Origin: Chryseobacterium sp. SN22 | GTDB lineage: Bacteria; Bacteroidota; Bacteroidia; Flavobacteriales; Weeksellaceae | Direction of reading: 5' to 3' | Assembly: GCF_008329705.1 (NCBI RefSeq) | Contig: NZ_VTSX01000014.1 | Span: 1 to 64,000 of the forward strand | DNA: 64,000 nucleotides | In this document: positions 1 through 8,569 of the stretch, piece after piece | How the letters are laid out: each line of letters begins with the position of its first letter | Numbering within the stretch: the stretch's first letter is position 1 | Notes under the pieces: generated by a model | What the model saw: the letters and a program-made list of their open reading frames with translations, nothing else | Told to the model about the DNA's origin: nothing | Database searches by the model: none | Translations under genes and position numbers: made by a program

Positions 1-30
1 GACAATTATTAGAACTTTTTTTTTCATAAT

Positions 31-753
31 TTATTTTAATTGTACGTTTTTTGTATATATTTTACCATTATCTACATTATATTTTCCTGCAGTAATTATA
101 TATTCATTGCCTAAAATAATATCTTTATCAAAAACTAATATGTTATCATTCTTTTCGGCTAATTTTATTGCATCATCAGTTAAATTAATTACGGCATAGC
201 CTCCCTGAATATTTTTCACTTGATGGCTAAAAGAAGGATAATACAAACAAATACTTGTACTATAACTATAATGATGTCCAAAGATAGTACCTTCATGTGT
301 TTCTTCATAACAGATTTTTTTTATTCTTATCCTTTGGACAGTTGGTTCGAAAGCAACTTCACCATCTATCACTTTATATAAACCAGCTTTCATCACAGAT
401 TCCTGTCCATCTGCTTCTAGGCTATTGTCTTTATCTATAAGAGTAATGTCTTCTTTAACTTCAATTTCAGATCCTGTAAAATCAGAACCATCATTATTTT
501 TTAAATTTACAACGGCTACTCTTTTGCCTGTAACAATATAATGACATTCTTTATCTGACCAAATTTCAATTCCAAATGCGCCAACTGAACAACACGAAAT
601 TGTAGTGCAAAATAATAATCTTCGCTTTTTAGATGTGGCATCCCTAGTTGATTCTAATAATTCCTTCGCATCCTTATTAACATAATTTTGAGCAAAGCCA
701 AAACTACTATAGGCTAATGCAATAATACAGATTAACTTAAATAAATTTTTCAT
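31..753 (-). CDS. Secreted protein of unknown function with two internal repeats
   Basis: I do not recognise a family. The 240-residue product starts with a clear signal peptide (hydrophobic residues 4-19, cleavage likely after Gln22), so it should be exported. Two similar modules can be seen at about residues 79-134 and 186-232: each opens with AV(V/I)NL, passes through an (I/F)DKD motif and ends with an AGxYxVxxGxI-like strand. A Cys-rich stretch (Cys49, 54, 55, 70) lies before the first module. The gene is divergent from the AraC-type regulator gene and very A/T-rich. A promoter and a strong inverted repeat precede it, and a similar inverted repeat precedes the lanthipeptide precursor, so it may belong to the same regulon. 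A role in immunity or in sensing is only a guess. Confidence 0.7.
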   Translation of the reverse strand: MKNLFKLICIIALAYSSFGFAQNYVNKDAKELLESTRDATSKKRRLLFCTTISCCSVGAFGIEIWSDKECHYIVTGKRVAVVNLKNNDGSDFTGSEIEVKEDITLIDKDNSLEADGQESVMKAGLYKVIDGEVAFEPTVQRIRIKKICYEETHEGTIFGHHYSYSTSICLYYPSFSHQVKNIQGGYAVINLTDDAIKLAEKNDNILVFDKDIILGNEYIITAGKYNVDNGKIYTKNVQLK

Positions 754-869
754 AATAATTTAATTTTTAAAATTTTTAATTAATTTTTGTCATATAAACC
801 CTGACATGGGATCTTTGGTAAGTTTTGAAGTGCGCACAACAAAACAAACATTTGTGTTTTTACCTTTCG

Positions 870-901
870 CAAAGATGTAGTGATTCAATAAATTTTGCAA
901 A
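870..901 (-). promoter_or_regulatory. Promoter of the secreted-protein gene
   Basis: Read on the minus strand: a -33 TTTG (898-901), 20 bases, then a -7 CATCTTTG (870-877), close to the Bacteroidetes consensus TTTG-N19-TAnnTTTG. It would give a leader of about 110 bases before the start at 753. The inverted repeat at 914-958 lies 12 bases upstream of the -33 box, a position typical of an activator site. Confidence 0.5.
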
Positions 902-913
902 CAAGGCTTCTCT

Positions 914-958
914 AAATTGATCAATTTCGAATAGCCACAATTCGAGATTGATCAATTT
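914..958. promoter_or_regulatory. Inverted-repeat operator candidate
   Basis: The arms 914-932 and 940-958 are 19 bases each and complementary at 18 of 19 positions, with a 7-base spacer. Each arm contains TTGATCAA followed by an inner core ATTTCGAAT or, on the other arm, ATTCGAGAT. A related core occurs before the precursor gene (2817-2842) with nearly the same overall span (25 versus 26 bases). The site lies between the divergent secreted-protein and AraC-type genes and next to the -33 box of the former. It is best explained as a binding site for the adjacent regulator, but this is inference. Confidence 0.6.
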
Positions 959-1030
959 GGATATTCAAAATGCTGAAAATCAATGTTTAGTATAATTCTC
1001 TTTTTTATGAAAATAAAGCTTGAAAATTTG

Positions 1031-1038
1031 TAATTTTG
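1031..1038 (+). promoter_or_regulatory. -7 promoter element of the AraC-type gene
   Basis: TAATTTTG matches TAnnTTTG exactly and lies 11 bases before the ATG at 1050. It would place the transcript start close to 1045, so the longer TTG-start reading frame (from 1020) cannot be the real start. No convincing -33 box was seen. Confidence 0.5.
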
Positions 1039-1049
1039 CATCTCAAGTT

Positions 1050-2777
1050 ATGCACAGATTATATCTCACTTTTCTATTGGCTTTTTGCCAAAGCTTATAT
1101 TTCTCGCAAAGTATAAAAGGTTTTCATATTCCGGACTCTTTAAAAAGCAAAAACTTCGAGCAGCTAAAGAAGTCTTATGACAAGGTATTTAGAATAGACA
1201 ACAGCAAGGCTGAATTATATGCAAATACGATTCTCAGCAAAGGAAAGAAGGAGAAGAATAATGATCTTATATATGAGGGATATTATAAAACAGCACATGT
1301 TAAAGGACTAAAATCTGAAAATGGACATCCTTATGCAGATACGTTACTCAATATCACGAGAAATATAGATACAAAAGAGTATCCTGCAAAAGCATATATT
1401 ATAAAAGGTATTTTGTTTAATTATGATTGGAAATATAATGAGGCATTAGATTATTATATTGCTGCTCAAAAATTATCTAAAAACAAAAATCCGGATCAGT
1501 TTTATTATATCAAAAAGCTTTTAGGAATTCTAAAAACAGCCACTGATGAAAATAAAGAGGCACTTCCTCTTTTTTTAGAATATTATAACTATCAGAAGCA
1601 AAAAGTAAATACAAAAGACAAGGATATTAAAAGTTATATTGGATCTATATTTTCTCTGGCAAATGGCTATAGCAAAAACAAACAATATAAAAATGCTCAG
1701 ATTTATATTAATATTGGGATCAAAGAATGTAACAGATTTAAGGACTATACCCATTATCCTTACTTTATATCTGCCACAGGGATTGCCAATTATTATTTAA
1801 AAAACTATAAAAAGGCTTCTGATAGCCATTTAGAGGCGGAAAAAAGTTTCGTCAAAAATAATGACTATGGAAATCTGGCGATCACTTATTATTTTTTGGG
1901 GAAGATTAATTATGATATTCATAAGGAAGAAATTGCCGTAAAATATTTTATTAAAGCAGATTCGGTTTTAGTACTGTCAAAAGACTTTTATCCCATCACC
2001 CGTGACGGATATGAAGTCTTAATAGATTATTATAAAAAAACCGGCGATAAAGAAAAACAGCTGCAGTATATTGATAAATTATTTTATGCAGATAGTATAA
2101 TCAATAATAGTAAACAATATCTTTCAAAAGAAATTTACAAAAAATATGATACGCCTATATTGTTGGAGAAGAAAGAAAAATTAATCAATGAATTAAGCAA
2201 TAAGAATTTTTTATTGTATTGGTGTTTAGGAATTGGTTTTCTAATTATTTCTGTTTTAGCATATATGTATATAAAAAATAAAAAGAAAATAAAAGAATAT
2301 AAAAAACAGGCAGAGTTATTACTGGAAAAATCCAAAGAGGTGTCGATAGTTTTGACTGTTCCAAGTCATAAAGTTATAGAAGAAGATAATTTTAAAGAGG
2401 AAAAAGTTAAAAGTATACCGGATAAAAAGTTGCAGGATATAAAAACAAAATTAGAGCGCTTTGAAAGTAACAGAGACTTTTTACAAAAAAATATTACTGT
2501 GGATGGCTTAGCAAAAGATTTGGGAACAAATCGGGATTATCTTTCGAAGTTGGTGAATGAGCTTAAAGGGAAAAACTTTTCACAATATTTAAATGAGTTA
2601 CGGATTAATCATATCGTAGAAGAATTAAATAATAATGAAAGACTGAGAAAATATACGATAGCAGCAATAGCGGATGAAATAGGCTATAATAATTCAGAAT
2701 CTTTTTCCAATGCTTTCAGGAAAATAACAGGTACCTTGCCTTCTTATTATATAAAATTATTGCAGGAACAGGATTGA
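1050..2777 (+). CDS. TPR-containing membrane AraC-type transcriptional regulator
   Basis: The product (575 residues from ATG 1050) has a signal-like N-terminus, about 330 residues of helical TPR-like repeats, one membrane segment near residues 387-408, a Lys-rich linker and a C-terminal AraC-type double helix-turn-helix (conserved GYNNSESFSNAFRKITG near the end). This layout is common in Flavobacteriia: repeats outside, a DNA-binding domain inside. The ATG is chosen because a TAATTTTG promoter element lies inside the longer TTG-start frame. It sits directly before the lanthipeptide-like operon and is divergent from the secreted-protein gene, and related inverted repeats occur at both promoters. 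I infer that it controls the island, possibly by sensing the peptide. Membership of the AraC family is sure; the ligand is unknown. Confidence 0.85.
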   Translation: MHRLYLTFLLAFCQSLYFSQSIKGFHIPDSLKSKNFEQLKKSYDKVFRIDNSKAELYANTILSKGKKEKNNDLIYEGYYKTAHVKGLKSENGHPYADTLLNITRNIDTKEYPAKAYIIKGILFNYDWKYNEALDYYIAAQKLSKNKNPDQFYYIKKLLGILKTATDENKEALPLFLEYYNYQKQKVNTKDKDIKSYIGSIFSLANGYSKNKQYKNAQIYINIGIKECNRFKDYTHYPYFISATGIANYYLKNYKKASDSHLEAEKSFVKNNDYGNLAITYYFLGKINYDIHKEEIAVKYFIKADSVLVLSKDFYPITRDGYEVLIDYYKKTGDKEKQLQYIDKLFYADSIINNSKQYLSKEIYKKYDTPILLEKKEKLINELSNKNFLLYWCLGIGFLIISVLAYMYIKNKKKIKEYKKQAELLLEKSKEVSIVLTVPSHKVIEEDNFKEEKVKSIPDKKLQDIKTKLERFESNRDFLQKNITVDGLAKDLGTNRDYLSKLVNELKGKNFSQYLNELRINHIVEELNNNERLRKYTIAAIADEIGYNNSESFSNAFRKITGTLPSYYIKLLQEQD

Positions 2778-2816
2778 TTTTAAATATTTGAAAAACAATA
2801 AATTAAACTAAATTTC

Positions 2817-2842
2817 ATCTCGGAATTTACCAATTTCGAGAT
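2817..2842. promoter_or_regulatory. Inverted-repeat operator candidate before the precursor gene
   Basis: ATCTCGGAATT, a 4-base spacer, then AATTTCGAGAT: arms of 11 bases complementary at 10 positions. It ends 7 bases upstream of the -33 box of the precursor promoter. The core resembles the inner part of the 914-958 palindrome. A likely activator site for the AraC-type regulator encoded immediately upstream. Confidence 0.6.
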
Positions 2843-2849
2843 ACGAATT

Positions 2850-2880
2850 TTTGATAGCCCGAACAAAAGGAGTTACTTTG
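2850..2880 (+). promoter_or_regulatory. Promoter of the lanthipeptide-like operon
   Basis: A -33 TTTG (2850-2853), exactly 19 bases, then TTACTTTG (2873-2880), an imperfect -7 box. It would start transcription near 2887, about 28 bases before the precursor ATG. The imperfect -7 box fits a promoter needing an activator. Confidence 0.55.
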
Positions 2881-2914
2881 CCTTGCAATTAAATACTAAG
2901 AAAAATAGATCAAA

Positions 2915-3106
2915 ATGAGAAAAGAAACCGACATTGAAAAAAAACTATCTTTAAAAAAATTACAGCTAACTAAATTAAATCTGATAAGAGGTGGCGATGG
3001 AAATGATGGTGGAACGAATGGAGATACTACAAGTAAAAATTGTCCTCCTACTAAACCTGTAAAAGGAACTGTTGGTCTTGATGATGGAGTTACAGTTGCT
3101 CCTTAA
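2915..3106 (+). CDS. Class I lanthipeptide-like precursor peptide
   Basis: A 63-residue peptide whose first 27 residues look like a Bacteroidetes RiPP leader: charged start, KKLSLKKLQLTKLNL-type repeats, ending in Arg-Gly-Gly. Cleavage after Gly27 would leave a 36-residue core. The core has one Cys (Cys43), six Thr (34, 38, 39, 46, 52, 60) and one Ser (40). At most one lanthionine-type ring can form, most easily between residues 38-40 and Cys43; the other Thr could stay as dehydro residues. It is rich in Gly, Asp and Pro (44, 45, 48, 63). It is followed by an S15-type hydrolase and the two dehydratase halves, which supports its role as substrate. The mature structure and activity are unknown. 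Confidence 0.8.
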   Translation: MRKETDIEKKLSLKKLQLTKLNLIRGGDGNDGGTNGDTTSKNCPPTKPVKGTVGLDDGVTVAP

Positions 3107-3128
3107 TCGCATAGCCTAACCTGACACT

Positions 3129-5384
3129 ATGAAAACTCAGATTAATTTTTTATTAATGAAAATAACACTATTAATTTTAGTGTTATTTTCATTAAATTTT
3201 CAATCACAAAATTATTACTTTAAATTTCCTGGAAATATAGAGAACAGTTCTATTAATGATAATATAAAAAAGTTAAATGTCGAAATCTTAAGAATCTATA
3301 AAAATGGTGATAAAATTAAATTTAATGATAATATATTTCGGCTTTATATCCTAAATGGAGATTATAAAAAAGGACTATTTTATTTAAATGAATTAAAAGG
3401 CTTTCCTAAATACAAAGGTTTAGACTATCAAGAGATCATTGGAATACAGTTTGAACTATATGCATTATCTAAATTAAGTTCTGAAAATAAATCTTACCGA
3501 GATAAATTTGAGAATACATTTAATAGAAAAATAAACTCCATATCAGATAAGTCTAAAATTTATTTAGGCGATTTTTTCAGATATACAGAAGAAGCATTGA
3601 AAAATGACATACTTAAATTTATAAAAACCGATGTTGTAAATGACAGTATTTCCGAGGCTAATGCAGTGAAGCTCTGCCGTTATTATATTTCTTATATTAT
3701 TGCAAAAGAAACCAATCATATTGCACTTCCCTTAATAGAAAAAGTGGATCGGGAAGAATATGCAATAAATGATAGTGTCATTATAAAAACAAAAAGTGGA
3801 AATGAGATTTCATTAGGCTTTTTAAGATATAAAAAAGGAGAAAATAAAGTTCCGACAATACTCAACTTTAGTATCTATAACAGAAGAAGGTTGAACAATA
3901 ATGAAAAGCTCAACTCTTTGAGAGGATACGCAATCGTCAATGCTTATAGCAGGGGAGTTTATTTAAGTCATGATCAAATTACACCCTTTGAATTTGAAAT
4001 AGAAGATGTAAATGAAGTAATTGATTGGATTACAAAACAATCCTGGAGTGATGGCAAAGTTGGAATGATTGGAGGAAGCTACGATGGTTTTAGCCAATGG
4101 GCTGCGGCAAAAAATCTTCACCCCGCTTTAAAAACAATAATTCCTTCGGCTTCAGTAGGCTTCGGAGTTGATTTTCCTATGTATAATAATTGTTTTAGTC
4201 CTTATATGTTACGTTGGCTAAGTTATGTAGATAAGAAAACACATTATGAAATTTTCAATGATGAGAAAAAATGGCTTTCTGTGTACAATTCTTATTACAA
4301 GAATGGAACTGCATTTAATAAATTAGATAGTATATATGGAAAAACCAATGTTATTTTCCAGAAATGGTTAAAGCATCCGTCTTTTGATGAATATTGGCGG
4401 TCTAAAATGCCTTATAAAAGAGACTTTGCAAAAATTAATATTCCTGTTTTAACATTAACAGGTTATTATGATGCTGACCAAAGAGGTGCTATGTACTATT
4501 ACGATGAACATCACAAATATAACAAGAATGCAAATCATTACTTAGTGATTGGCCCTTATGGACATAGTGGGGTCATATCAGGAATAAATGAAGAATATAA
4601 TGGATATAAAATTGATTCTGTTGCAAAAATTAATATTGAAGAAATTTCTTTTCAATGGTTTGATTATATTTTGAAGGAAAAGAAAAAGCCGAAATTTTTA
4701 AAGGATAAAGTAAATTATCAGGTTATGGGCTCGAATCAATGGAAAAGTGCTTCTAAAATTGATCAAATAAGTAACGGAAATTTAAAATTGTTTTTAAATA
4801 AAACAAAACTTGAAGAAACAGAGCCTAAGTTGGATTATATTTCTCAAATGGTAAGTTTTTCAGATAGAGCAGACACTTTACGAAGTTTTAATGATGAAAA
4901 AGTATTTAACGATAAGATATCTCCGGAATATTTAAAAGACAGACTGGTTTTCGAGAGTGATGTTTTTGAAAACTCTTTTGAAATAAACGGTAGTTTTACA
5001 GGGAATTTAAAGACAGCTATTAATAAAAAAGATATGGATCTTATTTTAACTGTTTACGAAAAATTATCTTCGGGTAAATATCTAAAATTATCACATGAAT
5101 CTTTTGCACGGGCAAGCTATGCAAAAGATAATACTAAGAGAAATTTGTTACGACCAAATGTTGTAGAAAATATTCCGATAAAAAATACTTTTTTCACCAG
5201 CAGAAAAGTAGAAAAAGGAAGTAGAATTATTGTGGTTTTAGGCATTAGAAAGAGTGCAGATACACAAATCAACTACGGCACAGGAAAAGATGTAAGTGAA
5301 GAAACCATAGCAGATGCCAAAGAACCTTTGGAAATAAAATGGTATAATGACAGCTATATAGAAATTCCCGTAATGCAAAATTAA
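3129..5384 (+). CDS. Secreted S15/CocE-type serine hydrolase
   Basis: The 751-residue product has an N-terminal signal peptide (start at 3129 or 3156; cleavage near residue 27), a roughly 180-residue helical N-terminal region of unknown role, then an alpha/beta hydrolase of the CocE/NonD or X-Pro dipeptidyl-peptidase type. The nucleophile is Ser317 in GGSYDG. Probable Asp448 (in GYYDADQRG) and His479 (in GPYGHSG) complete the triad. A C-terminal jelly-roll-like domain typical of the family follows. The gene lies between the precursor and the dehydratase and ends one base before the latter. Family members cut peptides after Xaa-Pro, hydrolyse esters, or acylate amines. A job in trimming, releasing or inactivating the Pro-containing peptide is plausible but inferred. 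Confidence 0.8.
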   Translation: MKTQINFLLMKITLLILVLFSLNFQSQNYYFKFPGNIENSSINDNIKKLNVEILRIYKNGDKIKFNDNIFRLYILNGDYKKGLFYLNELKGFPKYKGLDYQEIIGIQFELYALSKLSSENKSYRDKFENTFNRKINSISDKSKIYLGDFFRYTEEALKNDILKFIKTDVVNDSISEANAVKLCRYYISYIIAKETNHIALPLIEKVDREEYAINDSVIIKTKSGNEISLGFLRYKKGENKVPTILNFSIYNRRRLNNNEKLNSLRGYAIVNAYSRGVYLSHDQITPFEFEIEDVNEVIDWITKQSWSDGKVGMIGGSYDGFSQWAAAKNLHPALKTIIPSASVGFGVDFPMYNNCFSPYMLRWLSYVDKKTHYEIFNDEKKWLSVYNSYYKNGTAFNKLDSIYGKTNVIFQKWLKHPSFDEYWRSKMPYKRDFAKINIPVLTLTGYYDADQRGAMYYYDEHHKYNKNANHYLVIGPYGHSGVISGINEEYNGYKIDSVAKINIEEISFQWFDYILKEKKKPKFLKDKVNYQVMGSNQWKSASKIDQISNGNLKLFLNKTKLEETEPKLDYISQMVSFSDRADTLRSFNDEKVFNDKISPEYLKDRLVFESDVFENSFEINGSFTGNLKTAINKKDMDLILTVYEKLSSGKYLKLSHESFARASYAKDNTKRNLLRPNVVENIPIKNTFFTSRKVEKGSRIIVVLGIRKSADTQINYGTGKDVSEETIADAKEPLEIKWYNDSYIEIPVMQN

Positions 5385-5385
5385 A

Positions 5386-7653
5386 ATGTCCCAGTTTCCT
5401 TATCAATTTTTTGAAGAGTTCGCTGTCCGTACTCCTTTATTTTCATGCAAAGATTTTCAGAAAATCTTTAGTAATTTGGAAATTTCAAAAAGTAAACTAA
5501 AAGAAATTTGTTCCGATCCTATATTTCTGGAAGCTCTTTATCTGGCTTCACCTAATCTTTATGGTGAAGTAAACAAATGGCTTACTTTACAGAAAGAATC
5601 TGGATCAAAAGATTTTGAAAAATTAAAAAATACAATACTGAAATATTACAGCCGGATGAGCACGCGCTGTACACCATTCGGCTTGTTTTCCGGAGTAGGC
5701 TTAGGACAGTTTGTCCCAGAAAAATCAAGACCTTTCAATAAGGATAATAATGCAGTATCAATGAGTAGCCTGATACGTGATACCAAGCTGGATATGCATT
5801 TTCTTGTTTCCCTTGCTCGGCATTTTGAGAAAAGTCCGCAGCTCAGGAACAGGCTTACATTTTATCCGAACAATAGTATTTATAAAGTGGGCCGCAAAAT
5901 CCGCTATATAGAATTTCAGTATAAGACCGGGAAAAGAGAATACCTTATTTCATCTGCACCGCTTTCCGAAGAACTGCAGCAGGTATTGGATTTTTCCCGG
6001 AAGGGGAAAACCATGCAGCAAATTGCACAGATACTGATCAATAAAGAAATAACAAAAGAAGAAGCTGAGGAATTCATTGAAGAGCTAATCGATAATCAGG
6101 TTCTTGTAAGTGAGCTGGAGCCTAATGTGTCCGGAACCGATTTCTTCGACATTATACTTTCTGTTCTTAATAAAATAAATGCAGAACATGAAGTACAGAT
6201 TTTAACATCAACTAAAAAAAAGCTTGAAGAGATTGATCGTATTATAGGAAATCCCATTTCTCTTTATACAGAAATTGAAGAACTGATCCGTTCTTTTACA
6301 ATAGATTATGAGCAGAAATATTTGTTTCAGACAGATCTTTATCGTGGGGCTGAGTTCACATTAGCCCCAGCCTGGAAAAAAGAATTAAAGAAAGGAATTT
6401 GCTTTCTGAATAAAATAACGTTACCACAAAAAGAAACTCAGCTTGAGCAATTTAAAAAAGCATTTTTAGAAAGGTTTGAAACTCAGGAAGTCCCTTTGTT
6501 AAATGCTCTTGATACCGAGATTGGGGTCGGATATCTTCAAAATAATTCGGCAAAGGGAATTCATCCTTATCTGGAAGATCTAAAGTTTCAGGGTTCCGGA
6601 AAAAAACAAAATTTACAGTTGACATTCAATTCTATTCACGGAATACTAAATGAAAAATTACAGGAAGCCTTATTAGAGCAGCAATATACAATTGAGCTTT
6701 CGGATGAAGATTTTAAAGATACCAATGACGAGAACTGGGATGATCTTCCCGGAACAATTTCTTTTATGGCTGAAATTATTTCAGATCATGGTGAGGAAAA
6801 GATGATACTGAGCGGCAGTACGGGAAGAAGTGCGGCCAATCTTTTAGGAAGATTTAGTTCAGAAAAATTGAAAGTCAGAGATTTAGCACAAATCATAGCA
6901 AATAAAGAAGAAGAATTTTATAGCGAATATATTCTTGCTGAAATTATTCACCTTCCGGAAGCAAGAATAGGAAATATTGCAAGAAGGCCGACCTTAAGGA
7001 AATACGAGATTCCCTTTCTTGCACAATCAGTTTTATCAGCTGATCATCAAATACCCGTAGATGATCTGCTTATTTCCGTGAAAAATAACAGAGTTGTATT
7101 ACGGTCAAGGAAATTAAATAGGGAAATTAAGCCATATCTTACCAATGCCCATAATTATTCTGCCAACACTTTACCGGTCTATCATTTTTTGGCTGATCTC
7201 CAATTTCAAGATATTAGATGGGGGCTGTATTTCAACTGGGGTGGTCTAGATAATATTTATAAATTTCTGCCGCGGGTTGAATATAAGAATATAATTTTAT
7301 CAAAAGCGTATTGGAATATAACAGAAAAAGACCTTGCTTTTTTATCTGAAAAACATGTAAACAAGAATCGTTTAATTTCAGAACTGAGAGCGTGGAGACT
7401 GAAAAGGAAAATTCCTGTTTGGATTCAATTGGTGAAATCAGACAATACTTTACCTGTTAATCTGGAAAACTATGATATGGCATCCCTTTTTTTACAAACC
7501 GTAAAAAAAGAAAAGACAATTATAATAGAAGAATTTTTGTACAATGAAAATGATGCTTATAAACGTGAATTCATTTTTCCTATGTACAAAATAAAAGCAC
7601 TAAATAATGATGAAAAGAAAATTCGATCCGGGAAGCGAATGGTTATATCTTAA
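5386..7653 (+). CDS. Lantibiotic dehydratase, glutamylation half (split LanB)
   Basis: The 755-residue product matches the N-terminal part of class I lantibiotic dehydratases. The hallmark motif STRCTPFGLFSGVGLG is at residues 92-107. In this family the protein transfers glutamate from glutamyl-tRNA to Ser/Thr of the precursor. The C-terminal elimination domain is not present and is encoded by the next gene, which overlaps by 47 bases and is therefore likely co-translated. Split dehydratases are known in Bacteroidetes, for example in the pinensin pathway. The protein is cytoplasmic. Its start lies one base after the S15 hydrolase stop, so precursor, hydrolase and dehydratase form one operon. 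The recognition of the family is secure; the number of residues it modifies is unknown. Confidence 0.9.
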   Translation: MSQFPYQFFEEFAVRTPLFSCKDFQKIFSNLEISKSKLKEICSDPIFLEALYLASPNLYGEVNKWLTLQKESGSKDFEKLKNTILKYYSRMSTRCTPFGLFSGVGLGQFVPEKSRPFNKDNNAVSMSSLIRDTKLDMHFLVSLARHFEKSPQLRNRLTFYPNNSIYKVGRKIRYIEFQYKTGKREYLISSAPLSEELQQVLDFSRKGKTMQQIAQILINKEITKEEAEEFIEELIDNQVLVSELEPNVSGTDFFDIILSVLNKINAEHEVQILTSTKKKLEEIDRIIGNPISLYTEIEELIRSFTIDYEQKYLFQTDLYRGAEFTLAPAWKKELKKGICFLNKITLPQKETQLEQFKKAFLERFETQEVPLLNALDTEIGVGYLQNNSAKGIHPYLEDLKFQGSGKKQNLQLTFNSIHGILNEKLQEALLEQQYTIELSDEDFKDTNDENWDDLPGTISFMAEIISDHGEEKMILSGSTGRSAANLLGRFSSEKLKVRDLAQIIANKEEEFYSEYILAEIIHLPEARIGNIARRPTLRKYEIPFLAQSVLSADHQIPVDDLLISVKNNRVVLRSRKLNREIKPYLTNAHNYSANTLPVYHFLADLQFQDIRWGLYFNWGGLDNIYKFLPRVEYKNIILSKAYWNITEKDLAFLSEKHVNKNRLISELRAWRLKRKIPVWIQLVKSDNTLPVNLENYDMASLFLQTVKKEKTIIIEEFLYNENDAYKREFIFPMYKIKALNNDEKKIRSGKRMVIS

Positions 7654-8467
7654 AATTTACACCGGGATAAAAACTGCTGATCTTATTTTAGAAGAATCGA
7701 TAGGAAGCGTAGTACTGTTTTTAGAAGAAAAAAATTATATATTCAAATGGTTTTTCATTCGTTACAACGATCCGAAACCCCATCTTAGAATAAGATTTTT
7801 GCTAACAGACACAGAAAATTATAATGAAGTTTTAAAAAGTGTCACTGCTTCTCTTCAAAGTTTTACAGAAAGCGGAGAGATATCAGACATTGTCATAGAT
7901 TCTTACAAAAGGGAGATTGAACGTTATGGAGAAAATACCATAGAAGATGCCGAAACATTGTTTCACAGTAACGCTAAGCTCACCCTGCAATGTTTGCATT
8001 ATAATGATGAAGAAAAGATTATCGTGAGTTTGTTTCTGATTGATCAGATACTAAATAAAATTAACCTGTCTGTTCACGAAAAACTGGAATGGATCAGAAA
8101 TTTTAGTGAAGCCTTTAAAAGAGAATTTAATGCAGATAAAAAACTTAATTCCCAGCTGGATAAAAAATACAGGAACTTTAAACCCAAATATTCGGATTTC
8201 TTAACTTCAGATGAATTTTCAGAAGATAGAAATGTAATCACAGCTAACATTGCAGACAGCTGTATGGCTTTATGTAATATTATTAATCATAATGCAAATC
8301 AATCTTTAGGAATTATTTTATCAGATCTTTTTCAGAGTATATTCCATATGAATATCAACAGGATTTTTATTTCTAATCAGAGACTGTTTGAGATGATCAT
8401 TTATGATTATTTGCTGAGATATTATAAATCAGTTGCATTTTATGATGTTCATCAATCGTTATATTAA
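7607..8467 (+). CDS. Lantibiotic dehydratase, elimination half (SpaB_C-type)
   Basis: The 286-residue product is a stand-alone SpaB C-terminal or thiopeptide-type bacteriocin biosynthesis domain. Typical features are FDPGSEWLYLKIYTG at the start (residues 6-20), RYNDPKPHLRIRF (52-64) and YKREIERYGENT further on. In this family it removes glutamate from the activated Ser/Thr to give dehydro residues. The start ATG (7607, or the next codon) lies inside the previous gene, a 47-base overlap in another frame that probably couples translation. It is the last gene of the operon. No LanC-like cyclase, ABC transporter or C39 peptidase follows, only a terminator and the oppositely oriented oxidase-assembly genes. 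Confidence 0.88.
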   Translation: MMKRKFDPGSEWLYLKIYTGIKTADLILEESIGSVVLFLEEKNYIFKWFFIRYNDPKPHLRIRFLLTDTENYNEVLKSVTASLQSFTESGEISDIVIDSYKREIERYGENTIEDAETLFHSNAKLTLQCLHYNDEEKIIVSLFLIDQILNKINLSVHEKLEWIRNFSEAFKREFNADKKLNSQLDKKYRNFKPKYSDFLTSDEFSEDRNVITANIADSCMALCNIINHNANQSLGIILSDLFQSIFHMNINRIFISNQRLFEMIIYDYLLRYYKSVAFYDVHQSLY

Positions 8468-8537
8468 TATTCAAAAGTTCTCTCGATTTAACAGGATAGA
8501 GACAAAAGGAATCACGCAACATTTAAAATTATAAAAA

Positions 8538-8569
8538 ACAAAACCGCCGGAAACTTCCGGCGGTTTTGT
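8538..8569. terminator. Bidirectional terminator
   Basis: A perfect 15-base-pair hairpin with a GC-rich centre (CCGCCGGAA / TTCCGGCGG) flanked by A-runs on the left and T-runs on the right. It separates the end of the lanthipeptide-like operon from the convergent TauE/SafE-like gene. Confidence 0.9.

Noticed and set aside
914-958. Fnr-type box
   Set aside because: The site contains TTGATCAA, but Fnr/Crp boxes need a spacer of about four bases between TTGAT and ATCAA; the longer palindrome is a better explanation.
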